A stretch of DNA of 64,000 nucleotides from Flammulina velutipes (taxonomy: Eukaryota; Basidiomycota; Agaricomycetes; Agaricales; Physalacriaceae): NCBI GenBank assembly GCA_011800155.1, contig CM022368.1, forward strand, positions 1,798,001 through 1,862,000, written 5' to 3'. Made by a program: the position numbers and the translations under genes. Under the pieces are notes generated by a model. That model ran no database searches, was not told the origin of the DNA, and saw only the letters and a program-made list of their open reading frames with translations. Positions within the stretch are counted from its first letter, which is position 1; the number at the start of each line of letters is the position of its first letter. Positions 40,203 through 51,675 of this stretch are shown in pieces.

Positions 40203-42299
40203 TCAAGCATCGTCTTCTTTGGGATTATTGGCATTGATGAGGGTGACTGCCTCTGAGGATGAAGGAATAATCCGACAGCTGAATGGCTCGGGATGACTGA
40301 AATATGTGGTCAGATTATGGTCGTGAATCATATATGGTGTAAGCTGACCAGATAGTAGACGAAGTGTATCCTTCGCTCTTTGAGAAGTCAGGTTCAGGAG
40401 TTTCCTTGTCTGCTGGCAGGACATCGAACACGGCAAGAACCATAGCGATGACGATGAAGAGTGAGTTATCTGCCAAATGCTGACCTGGGCATACTCTAAA
40501 CATGGTTCATTAGCACGGAATTGCTTAGTAGAACGATTTGAAAGAGGAACGAACCTGCGTCCATATCCGAAGGCGTATCTACGGGGGTCAGGATTCAACC
40601 TCTTGGAAGTCGTATCGCCTTGGAAGTACCGTTCAGGATTGAACTTGAATGGCGAAGGGTATACCTCCGGATCGTGAAGAACCGCCCTACGGAGTTACAT
40701 TATCAATCACAGAAGATGGCGTGAGGGCATTGACGTATTCCACTCACCAACTATTTGGTATAATGATGGATCCTTGCGGGATGAAGTAACCATTGTACAC
40801 ATCGTCCTTTGTAGACAGATGTGGAAGCGCCGTCGGTCCCACTGGGTTGAGCCGATAGACCTCATTCATAAGCGCTTCGACATATGGCAGGTGAGGTCTA
40901 TCAGAGAAATCTGGAAGCCTTTCTTGACCAACAACACGTCTCACTTCTGCCTGTGCTTTGCGCTGCACTTCCGGATTCAAAGACATGGCAAGGAAGAAAG
41001 AACCAATTGCGGAGACAGTCTGGCCATTCCGATTGCATCAATGAGCATGGAACGGACTCGTCCAACGAGTGCACTCACAGTGTCAGCACCACCTGCGGAG
41101 ATCTGAGGACATGTTGACATCTGATTAAGTTATGTACGCACCTCCATAGAAGCCGGCAGTAGTCCATTTGTAGATGTATTCCTGTGCTTTGGTTGGATTG
41201 CAGTTCCGCTCAAGAAGGCTCAAGACAAATGAACTTTTGGCCACGCCTCGAGTCTAAAAAAGATTTTCCATGAGAGTTCGGGAAACGTGACGTTCGGTGA
41301 GACTTGCCATTTGCTCCTTAACAGCGTCGTACGGTTGGTGTACGAAGGCTTCCATGTTTCGGCGATACTTCTTCGCCTTTTTCATCCAATCGAAATTCAG
41401 CCAGTGGGGGAGGTAGGCGACTGCAAAAAGGATGAGCAAAACGTGTGCGACGGAAGATTAAAGCTTACGGATGGGGAACGCGTCGACCATGAATGCGCCC
41501 GGACTGGCAGTTGCTGAGAAATCGGCATCTGCCTGCTCTGCGAGACGCAGGAGAGAATCCTCGCCTTCCTCCAGGTTATGACCGTGAGTGATTTGGAAGA
41601 CGATAGCGGCAATGTTTCTGATTTCCACGACTGGTTGAGTAACTGATGCATTCTCGATAGCGGATCATCATACCTGCGAATATGATGCAAGAAATCTTCA
41701 GGCGTACGAAGAAGGTCGACTAGGAATTCGCGTGTCTTCTCCTCCTCTAGTTTGTAAAAAGCTTCGACTTTCCTAGCAGTCAAGTATTCGAACATCAATT
41801 TTCGACATTCTCGAAGCCGATTGCCATACGGGCTGAGTGGGACACTGTCTACGTAACCAGCTCTAAAAGGATCGTTAGTTGCCCATTCTGCACATCAAAG
41901 TCACCAGCACTGACAATTCGCCACCCATAATGAGTCGGGGTCTATCGGAGTAGATGGAACCTCGCTGCTCCAAGAGGTCGGATAAAGCCTTGGGAGAGTT
42001 CAAAATAATGACATGTTGGCCAGCAGCACTGATGTGGACCACGTCGCCTACGCAGTATGCGAAGTTTGTCAAAAATCCGAAAGCAAGGTTTTAGAATACT
42101 TACCATAATGCTTGCTCCATTCTGTATACTTAATCCATGGGTGGGAACCCATCATGTCCAGCGCATTTCCCAGAATCGGCCAGCCGGGAGGACCAGGAGG
42201 TAAGGGTATACTCCTACGTTGTTTCTTGACGAAAGACACCGTCAAGAAGATAGTCAAAAGGGAAGCAATAATGAGGGGAAGGTCAGGTTGAAATGACAT
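40203..42299 (-). CDS. Cytochrome P450 monooxygenase
   Basis: Microsomal class II P450, substrate unknown. The start at 42299 (MSFQPDLPLIIASLLTIFLT) is an N-terminal membrane anchor, then the hinge PLPPGPPGWPILGNALDMMG. Further blocks are SDLLEQRGSIYSDRPRLIMG, the I-helix AGGADTTVSAIGSFFLAMSL read across an intron at 41.08 kb, the K-helix E-V-Y-R in VEALMNEVYRLNPVGPTALP, and the haem loop FGYGRR joined by an intron to VCPGQHLADNSLF (Cys ligand). The final exon, after GYTSSTI, reads HPEPFSCRIIPSSSEAV and ends NNPKEDDA-stop. The sequence style resembles the large CYP groups of wood- and litter-decay Agaricomycetes. Around ten introns. All key residues are present, so it is likely functional. 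Confidence 0.9.
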
Positions 42300-43266
42300 T
42301 TGGAACTGTGGAAGAGAGGGAAGAAAACGAACGACAACACCGGGTGGATGGGGAACTTGGGTAGGGCGCAACCAGCTTTTATAGAACATATCAGACCCAT
42401 GGTAAGAAGTGATATCGATAAACACGCGCAGACTATAGTAGGCCGAAAGAAGCCGGAGTGTGTCCTCTCTCTGGCAGGCCAACTAGTATGAGCGTTCTTG
42501 CGAGTCACACGAGGGTCGGAGCGTTTAGTTGACAGACGCGGCAGCCAGTAAAGTTGTGCAAATGGCGCGAAAGAGAGAGAGCTACGGCCTAGGCTAGTGC
42601 TGTTGGGCGTTAAGTCCCAAGATTAAATGGCGGACAGAAGCATAGATTCAGAACATAGCATAACTACACGTCTTCTTGACAACTCTCCCATCTTGCCGTT
42701 TATCTAAATGGATGACTCGATGCCGAATCTATGTGCCTATACAGCCTAAAGTGGCAGTAGTTGAGCGCTGAATGAAGGTGTTAATTGAGAGACTTCAGTG
42801 ATCAATGACAATTGAATTCGAGGCGGAGTCACGTGCGGGACGGTCGAGTCGGCGGCCAGGTTCGCCACGCATACTTACCGACTTGTCCTTCCACCTCCTT
42901 CTACCATTTCAAAATGCTTGCTGGGCGCTGACGTCTCTTTACTATATGATGGGAACGCCAATATGTCATATGTCCGGAGTCCTACGACGCCTGCCCTTGC
43001 TAATGCCGACACAGGAACTTCGACGTACATGAGGGCACTCAGTTCGATCTCGTACGGCGTCCGCTCCCTTTCACACGCTCTCCACAAACAAAAGTTATCT
43101 CAATCTATCCATCCAGGGTTAGCGTTCTTTTCCCGGAAGCGACTCTCAAGCCATTCCAACGCCCGGATGTAGAACTGTTAACATGTTTCCGAAGAACTTA
43201 CCTAAATTCCTCTTCCTGTAATCGAGACATTATCCACTTCCTTTCCCTCGCACTCCCTCGTCGAAT
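42300..43266. other. Intergenic stretch with an unexplained open frame
   Basis: About 970 bp between divergent genes. A plus-strand frame from about 42817 to 43171 is open for 118 codons without an ATG near its beginning, and a minus-strand frame (43087-42875) is open for 70 codons over the same bases. Neither has a recognisable domain or clear splice partner. The rest is probably promoter and 5' UTR of both flanking genes. Confidence 0.4.
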
Positions 43267-45425
43267 ATGTCTGATACTATCACCGCGTTGGCTGCCATGC
43301 CCGCTCTGCACAATACGGTAAACATAACTCAGGCGTTTGCGGTCTCTCAGACAAACCTCCCACTTCTGTAGATGGGCGCATTACTGGTGGGAACGATGTA
43401 AGCATCTTCTTTATGAGTGCTCCCTACTGTATAGGATGTTGATTTGGGGTTTCTAGCGTTTCAACTGCGTGCGTAACAGTCAAGCTAGGCTACTACGGTC
43501 CATTGTTTTAACCGTCGCCCTTCAGACTATGGGGGATCACTTGCATGCAAACATTCGAGTATTATAGCGTGCGCCAGATATTTCTTTGAGGTGAAAACAG
43601 ATGCTTTATTGATGTCAGACCTACCGGAGGCACGATACTCCTGGCTTCAAACTCATGGTGAGAGCCTGTTCAATACAGTACGCTGTCAGGTCTAATCCTT
43701 ATATTTAGGTGCTGGCGACATTGTACGGCCTTTGTTCTCGACTGGTCGCTGTCGGTCGACTGATACCTCCTCAGCGTTCTTGATACGCTGCATGAAATAT
43801 TCATCTGCCACACAATCTACATCTACCTTGTGGTCGATTTTGCAAACCCGATGCAACTCGGCGTTGTAGAATGGTAGAGTCTCTTCTTCGTGCCATAGAT
43901 GCGAAATTGACGATCCTTTTCCGCTGCGTCATCTTAGGAGCATCGTGGTCAGTCATCTCATTGCTCGTACAATCCGCACATCACTGAATATCCCGTCACA
44001 GGCAGAGGTTATTCCTTCGGTACGTTCCATAACATAATAGACGATCGACGTCATGTTGATGCCCAATGGCTAGGCTTTCGTGGCATTCACTGCTCAAACG
44101 TAAGTGATCCCCTACTGACGCCGACTAAAATCATTCACAAGGAGCTTACAAACTATAGATTTTTTACCTACCGTGTGTGGATACGTGAGTACATATAATT
44201 GCTGTCGGCTCCCAGATGATAATTTTCTGACTATACCTAGTGAGCCGCAAGAATCTGTACCTCACCGTACCACTAGTGAGTGCTGCCCATTTTCAACATC
44301 CTCGATACTCAGGGAGATTGTACAGGTCTTTCTGGTTGTTGGGCAGCTAGCTGTCTCCCTAGGTATGGTCAAAACTATGTTTTTGTAAACCGACAGCTCA
44401 CATTTTGATCAATTCCAGTATACTTCAGTAGAGCGTTGGTCCCACGTCCAGAACATTTTTCCTCTGTCAAGGCTAAACTCCATGCAGGTGGTCCGTCAAG
44501 GTTTACGCGAACTCGTACATCGTCAAGGTGTGTCGATTGATCTTTTACCTTGGAATACAACTTTTAATGTACTTTCAGGAGCTGTCTCAAGCAATGAATG
44601 CAGTCGGCGCAGTTGGAGATATTTGTATCACGCTGTCTCTTATCTGGCTCCTACATAGTTCCAAGTCGGGAATGCGAAGGTATTGGTGTGTCACTCGTCG
44701 TTGGACCTATCTGAACGAGGTCTTTGTAGGTCGGACGCAATGATGAACAGCCTCATACTTTTCTCCTTAAACACCGGGCTTCTCACAAGGTAAGAGGTCT
44801 TTATGATCAGTGTTACAACATGTTGCTAATCATGTATTATAGTATATGCGCATTCATGTCGTTGATCATGGTACGATGCCTCATCTCAATATCAGCCTTA
44901 GCCAGGTGATCTGATCCTCTAAGAAGATCTTGAAGTTCCCCGATACCTTCCTCTACATTGCCTTCTTCTTCAACCTTAGTCGATGTAAGGACTCTTCTTC
45001 AAGCACCTCTGATGGTCATTGCTAAAGAAATATCCGAAGTCTACTCAAACTCACTGCTGGCGACGTATGTCTCAACCAAGGACTTAGTTTTTCTATTACC
45101 TCGCTCACTGTTTCTCCTACAGATTGAACGCCCGAAAAACTCTAAAAAGTGCCTCGGACAAGTCATACATTGCTGCAGTTGACGGCGATCATCTGTCTTC
45201 GTCGTCTGTCAGGGTGCAAAGGATTCCTGCTCACAGTCATAGCCATGGCCACGCCTCCGCTACGGTAAGCCTGTATTTTGAATAATACTAATGGTATGAT
45301 TGATAAGCAACATTGTATAGACGCCACATCATGTCATCAACATTGTAACTCACACGGAAACACATACTGATAAAGACATTGAGGCGATCGGTGAGTACGA
45401 GATGGAGGTACGTCCATTCAACTGA
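43267..45425 (+). CDS. DUF6534-like seven-helix membrane protein
   Basis: Basidiomycete-type membrane protein of unknown function; several hydrophobic helices suggest a receptor-like or transporter topology. The start at 43267 gives MSDTITALAAMPALHNT, then MGALLVGTIVST joined to ALWGITCMQTFEYYS, then KLMVLATFVLDTLHEIFICH, IYIYLVVDFANPMQLGVVEW, SIVAEVIPSAFVAFTAQTFF, TYRVW, LSRKNLYLTVPLVFLVVGQL, AMNAVGAVGDICITLSLIWL, MMNSLILFSLNTGLLTS, PDTFLYIAFFFNL and SNSLLATLNARKTL. The tail is hydrophilic (HSHSHGHASAT) and ends EVRPFN-stop. At least three exons are 12, 14 and 18 nt, so naive reading makes it look broken. With them it reads through intact. The join around 44.4-44.6 kb is the least certain. 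Confidence 0.75.
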
Positions 45426-45927
45426 AGCTTACGCGCCTCGTATTCACTCAGGACTTGCCAGCAACGCGATGAGCCGAAGTAAATGATATGCTGTTGTAAC
45501 ACACTACCTTTCAAAAATTCAATGATTATCAATTTCTTTATTGCGGAGCAGTGACCTGGCAGTGACTGAGCACTTCGGTGCCTGAATGCTGTGCGCCACT
45601 GATGATCGGAAGTCCATTTTGAGTTTTCCAGGTCTATCATTTACCGTATGTTGTCGTTGTGATTCTGAGTGCCAACATTTGTACAAGGTGAGTGTGCTTG
45701 GCTGCGATGTCTGGTGCTATTGTGTGGCTATCTACCACCTCCACCGTTGTCCACATTCTCACCAATGAGTCCGTTTCTAGATTCCTACATTTGTACATGT
45801 AATATGGATGGCCACATGAAACGATTGACTCTGGTCTCCAATCTCGTCGATACGAACACGCTCATTACCCTTCCCACTGCGAGTCTCTATTTCAAGTTGA
45901 AGGCTCAAACACTGACTTCTTACGCAG
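45426..45927. other. Intergenic stretch, possible first exon of next gene
   Basis: About 500 bp. The best candidate for a first exon of the following coiled-coil gene is ATG 45804 (MDGHMKRLTL), which is in phase with the exon starting at 45928, but its donor (GTCTCC) is weak. Nothing else recognisable. Confidence 0.35.
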
Positions 45928-47735
45928 CCTTTAGAAACCCCCGCACCGTCGACCTCGACAACATCTACATTCCCCAATCCTGTACGACAGGCAAATCCCC
46001 GTCTATCGCTCGCGTTTTCTCGGCGAAATTCCTCTGCGCTGCTCCCCGGTGCTCTGTATCTTCCACCGTCCTCTCCGCGTTCCCCTTTATCGCCTACTCG
46101 TACTCCTCCCCGGTCGCCGTTCCATGGACATGTTCGGCGCAGTACCTACGCCGGGGACATAAGTCCCGGATTCTCACGTCCGCCGATGCTCAATGTTGAA
46201 GAGAAGATCGCCATCCTGGAGTCCACCAATAAAAGGTTGTCGATTGAGTTGGCAGAGACGAAAGATGCGCTTTCAATCGAGCGTGAAGGCCAGGTATCCC
46301 ATGCATCTTCCCGGCGCTCTTCGCAACGTAGTCCTTCTCCGTCAGGCCATGACTTGCTACACGAAGCCGAACAATTGCATCATGAAAGGAATCTCAGAGT
46401 GGAAGTCCTTGATTCACTCAAGAAGGTTCGGACGTATAACGGTGTGTTATCTCGTTCTATCAGGGAACATCAAGAGCAATCCGAATCCTTGGCAAGTCTT
46501 CTGGAAGAGGAGAGGACACACAGGGAGATGGCTCAAGACGAAGTCGCGAAGCTCGAACGCGTCAACTTCACGCTATACGAACACAACCGACTATTGGTTG
46601 GACGGGATCTAGCCTTTCAAAGGATGACAGACTCTGTACACCCGGAACCTTCTCCGTGCATATCCCAGGATGCTTCATCGAGCATCCTTGGCTCTCATCA
46701 ACCTCTGTACGCATTGCGCAACGACCTGAACGCAGCGAGGGACGAGTTGCACATAGTCAAGATGGATCTGAATGCCTCCGAGGAAGCTCGGGCAATGTTG
46801 TCAGAACGTGTAACAGCATTGCAGAGGGAGATGTCACATTGTCTGGATTCCTCTTCGCAGGCTTTGCAAACCGAAAGAGAATTGAGGGATGAGGTACTCG
46901 AGCGTCTCAGGCAGAAGGAAGACGAAGTTGAGATACTGCAGAGAAAACTGCAGGGACGGGAGGAGAAGGTTCCAGTTAAAAACAACGATTCCGCCACTCT
47001 TGATCGCCAGACTTCTCATCTCAATTCGTCGGTTTGTTTTCGCCAACGAGTCCACAAACGCTTGGAACGCAGGCGTCAGCGACGAACCAGACTGGTGACT
47101 CTTCCTTGTAGTCAGGTGTGTTACTCAACCGACACTTGTTCGATAATTGAACTGAAATCAAATGTCCCGTAGCCAAGAGATGAAACTATTCTCTCCCCTG
47201 AAAATTCTTTGTCGCGTTTAAGCTCCCCGTCATTACTGCTCTCCATCTTAACAAAACAAAACTTGGGATCACTTCCGACTAAGACGTTCGGTCGCCCTTC
47301 TACGCAGCGTATTCCATCAGTCATCAGGCAAATCTTAGTTTCCCCCACCTCAACTGTATCCACGCTTGTGTGCTCATCTAACGTGACATCCCTTGCTGTG
47401 GACGCAAAACCTCATCGTTCTGTCCTTTTGTCGGCAACCCTATCAAGGAAGTTGGGCAAGAGCATGAAAGCCGAAGCTCTCAAGGCGGACTCGACATGTT
47501 CCGTAGGTCCATAGTTGTCTGTCACCCTCGGGGGATCTGACCTTGTTTAGATCGATGTGATGAATACGAATGGTTACGGCCATACAGATGCGCACTCGGT
47601 TTCTCGACATGCATCCCTTGTATTGGTGAGTTTGTATCACTTTCGTCATATATTTGAATCTCAAGCGCTTTACAGACTAACCTTGCCTTGCAAGATTCTG
47701 GTTGGGAAGTAGTTGATGGTCCTGTCATAATGTAG
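45928..47735 (+). CDS. Coiled-coil protein of unknown function (5' end unresolved)
   Basis: The first supported exon starts at 45928 after a strong acceptor (CACTGAC branch-like site, TTACGCAG). It is a Ser/Pro/Thr-rich head (PLETPAPSTSTTSTFPNP) running without an ATG into MLNVEEKIAILESTNKRLSI, and then a long coiled coil to about 46.95 kb (LLEEERTHREMAQDEVAKLE, LRQKEDEVEILQRKLQGREE). The tail is Ser-rich over three further exons: PRDETILSPENSLSRLSSP onward, then IDVMNTNGYGHTDAHSVSRH, then TNLALQDSGWEVVDGPVIM-stop at 47735. Introns are 47116-47172, about 47503-47550 and about 47625-47674. Either a short first exon upstream carries the start, or translation begins at M 46186. No domain recognised; the layout recalls cytoskeletal or polarity scaffold proteins, which is inference only. 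Confidence 0.6.
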
Positions 47736-47948
47736 GTGTGGCCCTCCGTATCGGTATGTACTATAAAGTAACCTATATGTTTCTGCCGAAGGTACCTGTT
47801 GGGTAGTTACAATATTATGTTGTGTGTATTCCAGTTGAATCGAGAGAGGCCCGTTGGTAGCAATGCTTTGTGACGCCGTGACACTGCTACTATTAACGAC
47901 CACTAACGACCACCGCCCTTGAGCGCTTGACCACCAACCCAGTGTTGG

Positions 47949-50900
47949 ATGGATTACTTCTCCAAGTTCTTGCGGCCTTCGTCAGGCGGCATAGCGATAC
48001 ATAAACCAGCGCCAGACCTTGCCCAAGAGTTCCACAAATCATGGACCGTTGTCAAAGTCAGTTGTTCGTATTGCGCATATGGACATGAACTTGTGCGCAT
48101 ATAATGACAGAAGAACTAACCATACTGTATCGTTCAGGAAACGCTAACGAATCCCGATGAATCTCAACTCAGGCGCGGTATCAACAGTACGGTTGTCCCA
48201 GCCAAGCTGCAATCTATGGTTGACGCGCTAGTACTGGAATCTACTCGAAACGAGGAAGGGTCAGTGGCGTTCATGAAAAAGCTCTCCTGGAGACTGTTAT
48301 TGATTGCAAGTAGGACGACCGGGGCGTGTTTAGAGTACCTCCTGAAGAACGGTGCGTGGGTTAACATTCACTTCTCATAGTGTCCATCCTCAACATCCAG
48401 GGATATCATCTCCAATACACAGATGTCCTCGGGACGCTCGTACGACTGAGTGAAACCGACCTTCCTGCGGGGATCCAAGCCGAAGTGTTGCGCGCCGTTC
48501 AAAACATGGTGGTTCTCCTCGATGAACAGTTCCTTGTACATTCTGCTGTTCATCGCGCGGTATTGAGACTTCTGAGGAACTGCGTCGGCGACGATCTACA
48601 AGAGCAAATGAAACTGGATGGAAGGAGGCGGGTCGTTGGCGCTGCTGCTGGGGAAGGACGAGGACGGAGGGAACCCAGCGAATACGAGGAAGACTGTGAG
48701 TTGCTGTTTCTAACACACCAGAGCATATCGAACTCAAATCATCTTCTTGTCAGTGGTCAACCTCCTTTGTATTCTATGCTCTCGCATCCGGACTTATCGC
48801 GAACTGCTGATGATCTTCTTTCACGACAAGCACTGGTATCGGTCCGAACCTCTTTTCTCTGTCGAAGAGGAAGAAGAGGGTACCAACGAGGAAGAAGAAG
48901 AGGAAGAAGCAGAATACCTCGCCAGACACGGCAGCACGTCTATCAAGGACGGCACCTCATCCCCTGTTCCATCGCACGCCACTCTCACCAATGCCTCTTC
49001 AACGACTACCACGAACGAGAAGAAAAAGCCTGAATACGAATTTCTACTATTCAACTATCTCCTTCGGTTTGTTCATCGCGAAGGTCAGATCGGCGATTTC
49101 GCAAGGGCAGGGCTACTATTCCTTATGGACGTTGCGATGTCGCCTAGTGAACCGATACAACATACTCTTCTCGATACAGCACCTTCATTTTCTTCGACCT
49201 TGGAATCCGATTCCACGTCAAGTGGAGGTGGCGCGGACCCGATAACTGACGCCGCGTTAGCGTTAGCAGAATACATCCTTGATGGAGACTTTTCCCAAGT
49301 TCTTGGAGCGGGTCTGGGCGCTGTTTATTCACTGTTACCGACGAAACTGTACTTCCCTTCACCGACTTCACCGCCTCCTGGAGAAGGCGCCGGCGGGATG
49401 GTGAATATTGGTATAGGCGGAACTGGGGCTACCGACGAGGAGGACGAACGACAACGGCTTGAGGTAGAACGACAACAGGCTCTGGCGATAGGTATGGAAG
49501 CTGCGACGAGCCCAGATGTCAAAGCTAGAGTGGATCATTTCCTAAAGATGATGGAGTTTCTGGAGGATGTCGTGAAACGGAACCGATCGTCGGACTCCCA
49601 GGTGGATGCCAACTCTTTAGTAGGGAACGCGATCGTTCAATCCATCCTCGACGGTGTCCGAACGATTTTTTTGGAGAACGTCTTCTATCCCACAATCCTA
49701 GAATGCTCGGACGCGGATGGCAGTGCGGTGGCTGTCATGGCCTACATCGAGGTCATGATTCGTACTCTTGGTCAGGCGAAGCTGGGAGACGTCCTCGTGG
49801 AATTCCTGATGAGCGAGGACAACGAGCAACAGCAGCTTGGAGACTCATCGGGAGAGAGGCACCCTCAACGCAAGGGTACCAAAGACCTCTCTGGACCTCC
49901 ACCAACTGACAAGGAGAGGAAACTTCGAAGGCGAAAGAGCAGTGCGATGACTCTCTTGGAAATGGAAGCCCCCGAGACCACCAACCGTCCTAGCGAATAC
50001 TTCACCTCTATGGGGCGTTTCACGTTGAAGGACATGCTATTGACCAATCTACGGAGTACGAAGCAAGATGCGGTCGCACAAGCGTTACAGCTCTTCCAAA
50101 GTCTTTTGGAAACGCATCCTCGGATGTGTGTGGAGAGAATGCTCCTTGTGACGCGAGATGAGAAGGCGACCAGTTGGCCGTGGCCAGCTCTCGTCAATAA
50201 TAAAGGAACGCAGGATATAATGAAGCCAGATGAAGAAGAAGAAGATGACGACGACGTGTTTGTTTATCCTGGAGCGAGCGGGGATCTAGAGAAAGCCATG
50301 GTGGACGAATCTTTGTTCGACCAACCACAGACGACGTACTCGACGCATGAGCGGGAGATGGGGCTTTATCTTACACTTGTTTCGCGCGTCGATCCGTCTC
50401 ACAACGGCGATCCTTTCAGCACCGGATACGAGCATTACCTGAAGGACGCGTTACTTGCTATCCAAGGGCAATCTACATATCAGCATACCGAAGTCGAGGA
50501 AGAGCCTTTCAAGCATCGGCTGAATGTGCACGATCCGATTCTCAAGATGCTACTCGACGCTTTTCGACGATTCTTCAGTAACGATCCCCGTACAAACGTT
50601 GCTCTGACAGGAGTGCTCGCTACGCTTGCTATGCATCCAGAAAGGTCACTGGCGGGATGGTTAACGTTTGGTATTTCAGACGAAGATCGGGCAGCTGGCG
50701 GCACTCAAGGTCGGTGTTCACGATATGCATAGAAGAAGGCATCTTGATTTTCTTTTTCTCAGAATCGTCTTATGTGTACGACAACAGCGATGGAGACGAC
50801 CGTTCAATCGACTTCCCTATCTCCGACTCATTGGAGAAAGAGTCGATTTACCTCCCGGCCACGAGCATAGCGGACGAGACCACAAAGCCAATCGTACACA

Positions 50901-51619
50901 CAATATTCCAGGGGCTGGTAGGCCAACTTGAGCGTTATAGGCAACTCGTAGATGACTTCGATGTATACCTGGGAGAACGGAGACAGGGCCTCCTCTTCTC
51001 GGAGAACTTGACAGATGCCATGAAGATTACGATGGATGTCGGAGGCGACGGAGCTTTCTCTATGCCTGTGACGGAAACACGACCAACCACACCGGTAGAA
51101 CGACCTCCAGCAAAAAAGCAAAGCTCGACCACTGCTGCGAGCATCGTGTCGTTCTTGACGCCGAAAAAGAACAAAGCAGGAAAATCACTCTTATCGTCTG
51201 AACCTTCCACGCCTCCTCGAGGAACGTCAGATGGATCGAACAAGGTCTTCTCCAGTCCGTTCGGCTCGCATTACAAAAAGACAGGCGCTATCAATGTTGA
51301 ATCTCTCGTACCTCCAGCTCCGGCAATTTTTGGTGGATCGAGAGGAACCAGTCTTGATGCAGGCACATCGAAGTGGGGAATGGAAGAAGAGGATGTCTTT
51401 GGGTCTGGGTTCCGCGAAAAAGAGTTGGATGGAGAGGACGATGATCCATTCATTGACAAGAATGACAATGCAGTCAAGTTGGAGGGAGACGGACGGAGAA
51501 CGGTAACACTTTCACATTTGCTAGATAATGTGGTCATCCTGGAGGAAAGTATGAAGGAGCTAGTGTCGATTATCCATGCGAGGAGAAGCTTGGGTATCGA
51601 CTCGGTGAGGTATCTGTAA
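47949..51619 (+). CDS. FHIP/RAI16-like endosomal transport adaptor
   Basis: Member of the FHIP (FTS-Hook-interacting, RAI16-like) family; Aspergillus FhipA links early endosomes to Hook and dynein. The start is MDYFSKFLRPSSGGIAIHKP. Exons give DLAQEFHKSWTVVK, ETLTNPDESQLRRGINSTVV, AKLQSMVDALVLESTRNEEG, SILNIQGYHLQYTDVLGTLV, LVNLLCILCSRIRTYRELLM and IFFHDKHWYRS. The family core is EYEFLLFNYLLRFVHREGQI with GDFARAGLLFLMDV, then long helical repeats. A very acidic insert with long Glu runs lies at about 48860-48917. The last exon (from about 50762, ESSYVYDNSDGDDRSIDFPI) contains VGQLERYRQLVDDFDVYLGE, a Ser/Pro-rich part and ends IDSVRYL-stop. About 1,100 residues, usual for the family. The name fits by core blocks, not by a search. 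Confidence 0.8.
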
Positions 51620-51675
51620 CCAATGTAGGGCCAGGAAATTGTACTTCTAGTTGGATCGTCTTCAATCTACCAATT

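Noticed and set aside
38831..42299. Secondary-metabolite cluster (hydrolase plus P450)
   Set aside because: Only two tailoring-type genes, convergent, with no synthase, terpene cyclase or transporter nearby.
43267..45425. Pseudogene reading of the DUF6534-like locus
   Set aside because: Apparent frameshifts and stops disappear once short introns and 12-18-nt exons are used; all conserved blocks then join in frame.
47121..47363. Minus-strand protein-like frame of 80 codons
   Set aside because: Antisense to a Ser-rich exon that continues the plus-strand coiled-coil gene in phase.
47522..47903. Minus-strand frame with a kinesin-like string (GHTYIMTG)
   Set aside because: The plus strand over the same bases gives two clean terminal exons of the coiled-coil gene (ending DGPVIM-stop). 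The motif is short and no other kinesin block is present.
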